Assembly (NCBI GenBank): GCA_003230195.1
Contig: QIHH01000197.1
Coordinates: 1-11,493 of the forward strand
Reading direction: 5' to 3'
DNA: 11,493 nucleotides
Source of the DNA: Gammaproteobacteria bacterium
GTDB taxonomy: Bacteria; Pseudomonadota; Gammaproteobacteria; SZUA-140
Of the stretch, positions 6,358-11,493 are shown piece after piece. Each line of letters opens with the position of its first letter. Within the stretch, counting starts at the first letter, position 1. The notes beneath the pieces were generated by a model. It had not been told where the DNA came from, did not search any database, and saw only the letters and a program-made list of their open reading frames with translations. The translations under genes and the position numbers were made by a program.

Positions 6358-7005
6358 TTAAAACATCACCACAGGGTCATCTGGCTGCCATTGTGCGTAC
6401 TTATCCATCACACTGGTAAACAACGGTAGCGCTAATAGCCCCATTAACCAGGCCCGAAGAGCCGGATATGGACTCTTTTCAAACCATGCCTGATCCACCT
6501 TGGCAAACTGTCGAATAAAAGGAAAAATGGCCATATCAGCCAACATTGGGTGCTCTGACAACAGGTATGGAGAAAACTGAAGCTTCGCCTCCAGCACTGT
6601 CAGAAACACCTCTGCCTCAGCGCGGTAAAATGCCATTGACTGCTCAGGAAATCGATCCGAATATTTATAGCGATCAAGACACGGCTTAAACTCACTGTCA
6701 TTGACAGCAATCAAACGCTGGCTCTCAGCCACACGTTCATCATCACTCGCAAGCCATCCAGCCGAATCAGACTGCTGCAGTGCCCACAACATAATATCGA
6801 GGCTTTCATCTATCACGTGGTTTTCAGCCACCACCAGCACAGGAACCGTCGCACTAGTGGACAACTGACGCAGTACCTCAGGCTTATCAGCCAACACCAC
6901 TTCTCGTAACACGACCTGAACAGCGCTTGCCCGTAATGCAAGACGTGCACGGATCGCATAAGGACAGCGACGAAAAGAGTAAAGAACGGGATGGTTCATC
7001 AACAT
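6358..7005 (-). CDS. Glutathione S-transferase-like protein
   Basis: Cytosolic protein of 215 residues with the two-domain GST plan. The N-terminal thioredoxin-like half carries CPYA (Cys14), as in omega/beta-like GSTs and glutaredoxin 2 relatives, then the TVPVL turn with its cis-proline and the glutathione-contact strand ending IDES (residues about 66-69). The C-terminal half is all helical (LADMAIFPFIRQFA is the typical helix 6 region with its conserved Asp). The substrate is unknown; the cysteine suggests thiol transfer or deglutathionylation rather than simple conjugation, but that is inference. ATG 7005 or ATG 6999 could be the start; neither has a strong ribosome site. It lies 24 nt after the methyltransferase gene and is probably on its transcript. 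Confidence 0.85.
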   Translation of the reverse strand: MLMNHPVLYSFRRCPYAIRARLALRASAVQVVLREVVLADKPEVLRQLSTSATVPVLVVAENHVIDESLDIMLWALQQSDSAGWLASDDERVAESQRLIAVNDSEFKPCLDRYKYSDRFPEQSMAFYRAEAEVFLTVLEAKLQFSPYLLSEHPMLADMAIFPFIRQFAKVDQAWFEKSPYPALRAWLMGLLALPLFTSVMDKYAQWQPDDPVVMF

Positions 7006-7029
7006 AAACTTAAAAGAAACTTTATTAAT

Positions 7030-7674
7030 TTACAGCTTTCGCCACACACTCGCCAACCATGGCTGTTGATCACGCGGCACACCAGGAGGTCGATAATAAT
7101 GCATCAGCTCAACAAAGCCAGCCGTGACCATATAATCACGCCAGGTATCCAGATCATAATAAGCACCGTAACGATTGCCACTCCAGCCTTCAGTATTATC
7201 ACCGCGTGGATTTGAACTAAACAACACCCCATTGGGTTTTAACGTCGCATGCAATGCCAGTAATACACCCGGTAATGCCTGGCGTGGCGCATGAAACAGC
7301 GAAGCGTTGGCAAACACCCCATCAAAATGCTCACCCGGAAGGTCAAGCTCGAGAAAGTCCTGCTGCCACACATCACAACCACTGTAATCACGCGCCATCT
7401 CAGCAAAACGTTCAGCCCCCTCTAACCCCACCGCGATATGACCACGCTGACTGAATGCCTTGAGATCACGCCCCGGCCCACAACCGACATCCAGCACAGT
7501 AAAAGGTGCAATTCCCTCATTTGTCTCGATATGAGCCAGTAGTGCCGTAATATTCTGCTCAACATCATGATCAATCGTACCCGCAAAGAAATCCGCTGCA
7601 CGTTGATTATAATAATCCAGCGTTTGAGTCGTGAGGTTCTGTAAATCCTGATGAGGCTGTATTGTCTGTTTCAT
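7030..7674 (-). CDS. Class I SAM-dependent methyltransferase
   Basis: Methyltransferase of 214 residues, substrate unknown. Motif I is LDVGCGPGRD (61-70), the SAM-binding glycine loop. The acidic residue that binds the SAM ribose is Glu85 (GLEG), and the following motifs are QQDFLEL and FDGVFANASLFHAP (117-130). I chose ATG 7674 because related proteins begin shortly before the YYNQRAADFF segment. ATG 7734 in the same frame would add 20 residues (MRFKLHARL...) that look unlike the family. No strong ribosome site marks either start. It precedes the GST-like gene by 24 nt, so the pair may share a function in dealing with reactive or toxic compounds, which is speculative. Confidence 0.85.
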   Translation of the reverse strand: MKQTIQPHQDLQNLTTQTLDYYNQRAADFFAGTIDHDVEQNITALLAHIETNEGIAPFTVLDVGCGPGRDLKAFSQRGHIAVGLEGAERFAEMARDYSGCDVWQQDFLELDLPGEHFDGVFANASLFHAPRQALPGVLLALHATLKPNGVLFSSNPRGDNTEGWSGNRYGAYYDLDTWRDYMVTAGFVELMHYYRPPGVPRDQQPWLASVWRKL

Positions 7675-7761
7675 AACGGTAGTGATTGTACTGTTAAACG
7701 GTACCATTAATCGAGCGTGAAGTTTAAAACGCATGGCATCAAGTACAATCTCAGTACCCCC

Positions 7762-8031
7762 TCAACGAGGCCATTTAGCTTCTGATACGAATGCTACTGA
7801 TTTAAGTGTTCCACGCCATTCCGGCTTTAAGTGATACACTTCAAACGCTGGCATCACCGTTGAGGGAATAAAGGCCATTTTCATTGACGATACCTTTTTG
7901 AGGCTGGTTAGGGCTTCTTCAATCAACCATTTACTAACGATGCCGCCATCGAAGGGTTTAGCGAGTACGGGCAGGATGTCAACTGCAACGCTGAGGCTAA
8001 AATCAAAGACGGTAGTGACGTTAGACTTTTT
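7762..8031 (-). pseudogene. Unidentified 89-codon open fragment without a start
   Basis: On the minus strand, a frame stays open from the TAA at 8034-8032 to the TGA at 7764-7762. It has no early start codon; the first ATG is about 54 codons in (MKMAF). The peptide reads like a natural protein, for instance DILPVLAKPFDGGIVSKWL and EVYHLKPEWRGTLKSV, so it is probably the C-terminal part of a lost gene. I do not recognise the family. A shorter in-register frame on the plus strand (about 7916-8062) is interrupted by a TAG, so I prefer the minus strand. Confidence 0.4.
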
Positions 8032-8286
8032 TTACTTGATATCACGCGAGAGCTAAAAACATGAAAACCATCACTTCCTAAGGCAGGGGGGCTTGATTCC
8101 CTTTACCGTCAAATACGGCTATCTCTTCATCAATCCCCATCTCAACAAAAACTCGATATTTATCTTTCAGTGGTTTTTTCACTACCAATTGATTATAAAC
8201 CTCCTGACGATATAGCCATTTCGGGGCAAAACGCTCGTCGACAGGTAATAAGTATTCTCATATTCAATACGGATTGGCCTAGGCAT
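8030..8286 (-). pseudogene. Remnant of a RAYT (REP-associated tyrosine transposase, Y1/IS200-like)
   Basis: ATG 8286-8284 begins MPRPIRIEYENTYY, the near-invariant N-terminus of RAYT proteins. About 14 codons later the similarity jumps, in another frame, to the C-terminal region (APKWLYRQEVYNQL, then YRVFVEMGIDEEIAVF and GKGNQAP). A second shift at a run of six C (plus-strand G run near 8086-8091) is needed to reach LGSDGF. The whole middle, including the HUH and catalytic tyrosine motifs, is missing, so the element is dead. The exact right boundary is uncertain. Identification rests on recognised motifs at both ends. Confidence 0.7.
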
Positions 8287-8361
8287 AAATCAAGAGCGAA
8301 TAAAAAGTCAATATGATACCTAGCCCCTATTTCTATTTTTTCTATTTCACTACCACCACTT

Positions 8362-8487
8362 TCAGCCGTCACCATCAAGCCGTTCTAATCGGTAGCTATG
8401 CTCATACCAAGACTCTGCGACCTTTGGCAGCCTTGCCAAAATAACTACAACTAATATATCAAATAATACTACTGCGAATTCACACAT
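8362..8487 (-). CDS. Possible 41-residue ORF or gene fragment
   Basis: ATG 8487-8485 opens a 41-residue frame. The N-terminus is hydrophobic (FAVVLFDILVVVILARL, residues 4-20), followed by a charged tail (YEHSYRLERLDGDG). It could be a small membrane peptide, or the start of a longer gene broken by a frameshift, because a protein-like frame continues below 8378. No ribosome site is visible upstream. I do not recognise it. Confidence 0.25.
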   Translation of the reverse strand: MCEFAVVLFDILVVVILARLPKVAESWYEHSYRLERLDGDG

Positions 8488-8509
8488 GTTTTTTGCGCTT
8501 ACTCATTAA

Positions 8510-8538
8510 TTGAACGAACTAAGTCTTTTCTGTAAAAT
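8510..8538 (+). promoter_or_regulatory. Candidate sigma70 promoter of the DAHP synthase gene
   Basis: TTGAAC (8510-8515, four of six) and TAAAAT (8533-8538, five of six) are separated by exactly 17 bp. The start would be near 8545, some 30 nt before the ATG. I see no obvious leader peptide or attenuator in the short leader. Confidence 0.55.
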
Positions 8539-8575
8539 AATAAATTCTGACTGAAAACACATCGGATAATCACAC

Positions 8576-9685
8576 ATGATTTTAATACTCACACCGGACA
8601 CAGACCCACAGGACAACAATTACCGCCGCCTAATCGACCACCTTAACAACTTGCCATCTGTCGAGCACCGCGTACATCAGGTAAAAGGTTCACAACAGAC
8701 CCTTACTGAAATCTACCTGATTGGTGACACTCATGCTCTAAATATTAATGATATGAGCACGCTCCCCTGTGTAGAGCGTGCCGTACGCATCTCTGAAGAA
8801 TACCGTGTACTGGGACGTCATAAAGATGATACCCGTACTTGCTCCTTCGAATACAACGGCATTACCTTTGGCCAGCACAACCTCAATGTGTTTGCAGGTC
8901 TGTGCGCAGTCAACACGCGAGAACATGTTGAAGCAATGATGAAAGTTTTGCAGGAAAATGGCCAACAATGTACTCGCATGGGTGCCTATAAACCTCGCAC
9001 CAACCCCTACTCATTTCAGGGTTTCGGCAAAGAGTGTCTACCATATGTTTTCGAGCTTGCCGGTAAATACGACATCAAAGTGGTTGCGATGGAGATCACC
9101 CATGAAAGCCATATTGATGAAATCAATGATGCGTTAGAGCAGACGGGGAACCCAACCGGTGTGATGTTTCAGATCGGCACCCGAAATACTCAAAACTTTG
9201 AGTTACTAAAAATCGTTGGCCGTCAGCAGAAACACCCCGTACTGCTAAAACGCGGCTTTGGTATTACACTGGAAGAGTCTCTCAATGCCGCTGAATATCT
9301 CGCCAGCGAAGGCAACAGCAATGTAATCTTTGGTCTACGCGGCATGAAGACCAATATGGGTGATCCGCATCGTAACTTTGTCGACTTCGCTCATGTGCCA
9401 GTGGTAAAGCGGCTCACCCGGATGCCCGTCTGCATCGACCCATCTCACTCCGTTGGCTCACGTGACCTCGCGCCCGACAACATTCTGGATGTGATGCATG
9501 CTACCGCTCAGGGGATCATTGCAGGTGCCAATATGGTGCTGGTTGATTTTCATCCAGAACCAAAAAAGGCATTGGTGGATGGGCCTCAAGCGTTAACGCT
9601 CAAAGAGTTACCTTACTTTCTCGAAGATATCCGTATCACACGAGAAGCCTACGAACAACGTGTTGTGTTAGCAAACAAGCGCTAG
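8576..9685 (+). CDS. Class Ibeta 3-deoxy-7-phosphoheptulonate (DAHP) synthase
   Basis: First enzyme of the shikimate pathway: joins phosphoenolpyruvate and erythrose 4-phosphate. The C-terminal TIM barrel carries GAYKPRTNPYSFQG (136-149), QIGTRNTQNFELL (199-211), LLKRGF (223-228, Lys225) and IDPSHSVGSRD (287-297). By comparison with Thermotoga DAHP synthase, the metal ligands are Cys110 (AGLCAVN, usually AGPCSVE), His291, Asp335 (VDGPQAL) and a position that is normally Glu but here is Asp324 (LVDFHPEP). Residues 1-80 resemble a ferredoxin-like domain like the regulatory domain of that enzyme, so feedback control by an aromatic amino acid is plausible. At 369 residues it is slightly longer than the Thermotoga enzyme (338). 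It has its own promoter and stands alone. KDO-8-phosphate synthase is the main alternative; the extra N-terminal domain argues against it. Confidence 0.88.
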   Translation: MILILTPDTDPQDNNYRRLIDHLNNLPSVEHRVHQVKGSQQTLTEIYLIGDTHALNINDMSTLPCVERAVRISEEYRVLGRHKDDTRTCSFEYNGITFGQHNLNVFAGLCAVNTREHVEAMMKVLQENGQQCTRMGAYKPRTNPYSFQGFGKECLPYVFELAGKYDIKVVAMEITHESHIDEINDALEQTGNPTGVMFQIGTRNTQNFELLKIVGRQQKHPVLLKRGFGITLEESLNAAEYLASEGNSNVIFGLRGMKTNMGDPHRNFVDFAHVPVVKRLTRMPVCIDPSHSVGSRDLAPDNILDVMHATAQGIIAGANMVLVDFHPEPKKALVDGPQALTLKELPYFLEDIRITREAYEQRVVLANKR

Positions 9686-9901
9686 AAGCGCTGTCGGACT
9701 TAGAGAGGCGTAGCATGGGAAAGCCATGACCCTAGGGGGTATAACAAAGTCCATTTCTTTGATCATTTGAGGTGGATATTGGAGGCATATTCAACCACTA
9801 CTGTGTGGTTAAGGCATCAGCCAAACCTCAAAGAGAGCTAATTTTATCATTTCTGCGTGGGTGGTGGTGAGTGTGCTGGAGCGGGATTAAATAGAGCCCT
9901 A
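9686..9901. other. Intergenic region with several hairpins between the DAHP synthase and ylqF genes
   Basis: No gene found. Perfect hairpins: AGCGCT/AGCGCT at 9678-9692 over the stop codon, and CATGG/CCATG at 9714-9728. A three-tier structure also fits: TTTGAGGT 9766-9773 with ACCTCAAA 9825-9832, TTGG 9779-9782 with CCAA 9821-9824, and AACCAC 9793-9798 with GTGGTT 9805-9810. None has a clear T-tract, so these are not classical terminators. A small RNA or a decayed palindromic repeat are the options. Confidence 0.45.
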
Positions 9902-10792
9902 TCACTCATCCACAAGGTTGAGACCCAGTACAGACTCACCACTGTCTTGCTCTAATACATCAAAGATAGCAGGTGTCTCAAACGAAATTCCACCGAGCTT
10001 TCCTGATCTTAATTCTTTTAGCAATATTTCAGACGCCTTATGCAGGTCTAACACACCACCCGGCCGCAAGCAGCCTCGCTTTCGCCCAATTGCCTCTATT
10101 AACGCCGTCGCTTCCGACGGCAGCGCATTCAATTTATAACGTGTCATCAACGCTTGCGGATAATGCTGTAACAAAAATTCACCGGCATACACCGCAACAT
10201 CTTCAAAGGTGATTGCAGTATTTTTAATCGCACCGGTTACCGCCAACCGGTAACCGCTGTTCTGATCTTCCATTCGCGGCCAAAGAATACCTGGCGTATC
10301 AGATAAAACAATCCCGTTACCCAAGCTAATACGCTGCTGCTGTTTCGTTACTGCAGGCTCATCGCCTACCTTAGCAATCGCACGCCCTGCCAATGCATTG
10401 ATCAATGTAGATTTTCCGACATTAGGAATCCCCATAATCATGGTACGAACAGGTTCACCACGCTGCACTCTGAGCGGTACCATTTCACGGCATAGCCCTA
10501 ATATTTTTCGTGATTCACCTTTACTAGTTGTGGTTAGCGCAATTGCGCGCACACCCTCTTGTTGAGAAAAATAATGTAGCCAGTCAGCTGTCACAGCAGG
10601 GTCAGCCAAATCAGATTTGTTTAACACCTTAAGGCATGGACGTGGACCGCGAAGCGCTTTTACCACAGGATTTTCACTACTGAATGGAATACGGGCATCC
10701 ATTACCTCAATCACCAGATCAACTTGAGGCATCACCTCTTTGATTTGCTTTTGAGCTTTGTGCATATGCCCGGGATACCAGATTACCGCCAT
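9902..10792 (-). CDS. rbgA: Ribosome biogenesis GTPase YlqF/RbgA
   Basis: Circularly permuted GTPase that acts late in large ribosomal subunit assembly (shown for Bacillus RbgA). The order of motifs is diagnostic: G4 NKSD (58-61) comes before G1 GIPNVGKST (121-129), and G3 DTPG (165-168) follows. The N-terminus (IWYPGHMHKAQKQI) and the C-terminal helical domain match the family. The length of 296 residues is normal. Two ATGs are adjacent; I chose 10792 because GGGG (10802-10799) is then six bases away. ATG 10795 is possible and would leave only three. A terminator lies just upstream on the same strand, so the gene must have its own promoter, but I see none that is clear in the short space left. 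Confidence 0.93.
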   Translation of the reverse strand: MAVIWYPGHMHKAQKQIKEVMPQVDLVIEVMDARIPFSSENPVVKALRGPRPCLKVLNKSDLADPAVTADWLHYFSQQEGVRAIALTTTSKGESRKILGLCREMVPLRVQRGEPVRTMIMGIPNVGKSTLINALAGRAIAKVGDEPAVTKQQQRISLGNGIVLSDTPGILWPRMEDQNSGYRLAVTGAIKNTAITFEDVAVYAGEFLLQHYPQALMTRYKLNALPSEATALIEAIGRKRGCLRPGGVLDLHKASEILLKELRSGKLGGISFETPAIFDVLEQDSGESVLGLNLVDE

Positions 10793-10802
10793 CATTTACC
10801 CC

Positions 10803-10836
10803 AATAAAAAATTAGGCACCAATGTAGCTTGCCTAA
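10803..10836 (-). terminator. Rho-independent terminator upstream of rbgA, minus strand
   Basis: Read on the minus strand, TTAGGCA (10836-10830) pairs perfectly with TGCCTAA (10818-10812) across an 11-nt loop, and six T residues follow (10811-10806). It would end transcripts coming from uvrB before rbgA. Confidence 0.65.
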
Positions 10837-10896
10837 GCAGAAAATACGAATTTAATTAACTTGAAAAACGGATAGATTTACATCAACAGCAGTACA

Positions 10897-10926
10897 AAAT
10901 GAAAAATACCAAGGGTCAATACCCTT
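10897..10926 (-). terminator. Weak hairpin terminator after the globin-like remnant, minus strand
   Basis: AAGGGT (10926-10921) pairs with ACCCTT (10916-10911) around a four-base loop on the minus strand. After four bases a five-T run follows (10906-10902). The stem overlaps the stop codon of the remnant. It may be the original end of that gene. Confidence 0.4.
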
Positions 10927-11119
10927 CGACAATATGGTCAATCGCTATCTGCAGCACTTTTCCCCAAGAGTCACCTATTTCTGGATTATATTCCATATCA
11001 TGTTCTGAGACAGTCTGAATCAGGCTGCTTTTCCATCAGTCATAAAAATCCGGCTCACTATTCAACCCTTCTCTGCAGTGAGACTTTCGGATACGTCCCA
11101 CTGCATTCTTTTTAAACAT
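10916..11119 (-). pseudogene. Globin-like remnant, C-terminal half, with in-frame TGA
   Basis: ATG 11119-11117 overlaps the uvrB stop (TGATG). The frame runs 27 codons to TGA 11038-11036, then continues 39 codons to TGA 10918-10916. The two pieces read as one protein: IRKSHCREGL, then FYD, the stop, and WKSSLIQTVSEHDMEY, PEIGDSWGKV and AIDHIVEGY. The pattern of a histidine, then about 16 residues, W..SL..TV...D..Y.PE...SW resembles the end of bacterial globins after the proximal histidine; His14 would be that histidine. The N-terminal half with the distal pocket is absent. Assignment is from motif memory, so alternatives remain. Confidence 0.5.
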
Positions 11120-11493
11120 CACTTAGAAGACAATCCCAACATTGATTGCTGCGCCGCATGGATTTCATCACGCAGCCTTGCCGCCGCTTCAAAGTCAAGA
11201 TCACGCGCATGCTGATACATCTCTTTTTCCAGCTGAGTGATTTTTTTCGCGAGTTGATCAGGTGACAACGTAGCATAATCCACACCATCCTCCGCAATCC
11301 TGGCGTACGCCTTGGCGCGCTTTTGATTGGTCAGAACCCCGGCGTCCATCACATCCGCGATCGCTTTCTGAATTCCTTTTGGCGTAATGCCATGCGTTTC
11401 ATTGTGAGCAAGCTGCTTTTCACGGCGCCGTTCGGTCTCATCCAGTGCGCGCCTAATTGAGCCGGTCACTTTGTCTGCATAGAGAATGGCTAG
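11119..11493 (-). CDS. uvrB: UvrB, excinuclease ABC subunit B (partial, C-terminal 124 codons)
   Basis: Damage-verifying helicase subunit of nucleotide excision repair. The fragment begins LAILYADKVTGSIRRAL, part of the conserved end of the helicase domain (motif VI region nearby), followed by DETERRREKQ and the HNETHGITPKGI segment typical of UvrB. Residues about 85-120 (DQLAKKITQLEKEMYQHA, then DLDFEAAARLRDEI) form the UVR domain that contacts UvrC. The stop TGA 11121-11119 follows LSSK. The N-terminal part lies beyond the right edge. Confidence 0.97.
   Translation of the reverse strand, partial: LAILYADKVTGSIRRALDETERRREKQLAHNETHGITPKGIQKAIADVMDAGVLTNQKRAKAYARIAEDGVDYATLSPDQLAKKITQLEKEMYQHARDLDFEAAARLRDEIHAAQQSMLGLSSK

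Larger units (their letters stand above)
7675..8575. other. Gene-poor stretch with decayed coding fragments
   Basis: About 900 bases without an intact gene that I can defend. Separate entries cover a 7762-8031 fragment, a RAYT remnant and a 41-residue ORF, all on the minus strand, and the promoter of the next gene. A minus-strand frame at 8193-8378 (MVTAESGGSEIEKIEIGARY) looks protein-like and may continue the 41-residue ORF after a frameshift. A perfect 7-bp hairpin, TTTGGCA/TGCCAAA with loop GCCT, lies at 8423-8440. Confidence 0.6.

Noticed and set aside
7916..8062. Plus-strand protein-like peptide ending DITRELKT
   Set aside because: It is in codon register with the longer minus-strand fragment, has a TAG stop upstream and no start; kept only as an alternative.
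11036..11038. TGA read as an amino acid in the globin-like remnant
   Set aside because: uvrB and nikM end in TGA here and no recoding signal is visible; loss of function is simpler.
1..11493. tRNA, rRNA, CRISPR array, prophage or complete insertion sequence
   Set aside because: No cloverleaf with anticodon arm, no regular spaced repeats and no phage or intact transposase genes were seen; only the RAYT relic is mobile-element related.

Overview
This window looks like chromosomal DNA of a gammaproteobacterium of moderate GC content. The evidence is the gammaproteobacterial style of the long RluA-family protein, UvrB and the YlqF-type GTPase, the class Ibeta DAHP synthase, and ordinary sigma70-like promoters. 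I cannot name the genus from the sequence alone.

Layout. (1) 1-1206, minus: N-terminal 402 residues of an RluA-family pseudouridine synthase, cut by the left edge just after the catalytic HRLD motif. (2) 1207-6350: a complete nickel uptake locus. It runs nikK (plus), nikR (minus), then nikL-nikM-nikQ-nikO (plus). NikM/NikQ/NikO form an ECF-type transporter (substrate-binding membrane protein, coupling membrane protein, ATPase). NikK and NikL are its exported or membrane-anchored accessory proteins, and NikR is the nickel-responsive repressor. (3) 6358-7674, minus: a class I methyltransferase and a glutathione S-transferase-like protein, probably one transcript, convergent with nikO. (4) 7675-8575: no intact gene that I can defend. 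It holds gene debris, including a RAYT (REP-associated transposase) remnant that has lost its catalytic core, an unidentified 89-codon fragment and a possible 41-residue ORF. (5) 8576-9685, plus: a class Ibeta DAHP synthase (shikimate pathway) with its own promoter. (6) 9902-10792, minus: ribosome biogenesis GTPase YlqF/RbgA. (7) 10916-11119, minus: a remnant that resembles the C-terminal half of a bacterial globin, broken by an in-frame TGA and overlapping the uvrB stop. (8) 11119-11493, minus: C-terminal 124 codons of uvrB, cut by the right edge.

How the parts work together. NikK and NikL are predicted to carry a histidine at the mature N-terminus, and NikM begins Met-His, so exposed histidines line the presumed nickel path. 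NikO and NikR both end in histidine-rich tails, which suggests metal storage or buffering on the cytoplasmic side. The regions upstream of nikK, nikL and nikM each contain two GT-N3-AC heptamers starting exactly 20 bp apart. This resembles the spacing of known NikR operators, so I propose them as the NikR sites that shut uptake off when nickel is plentiful.

I found no wholly novel multi-gene system. The most interesting items are the shared 20-bp operator spacing, the two histidine-tailed cytoplasmic proteins, the globin and RAYT relics, and the altered metal-site residues in the DAHP synthase.
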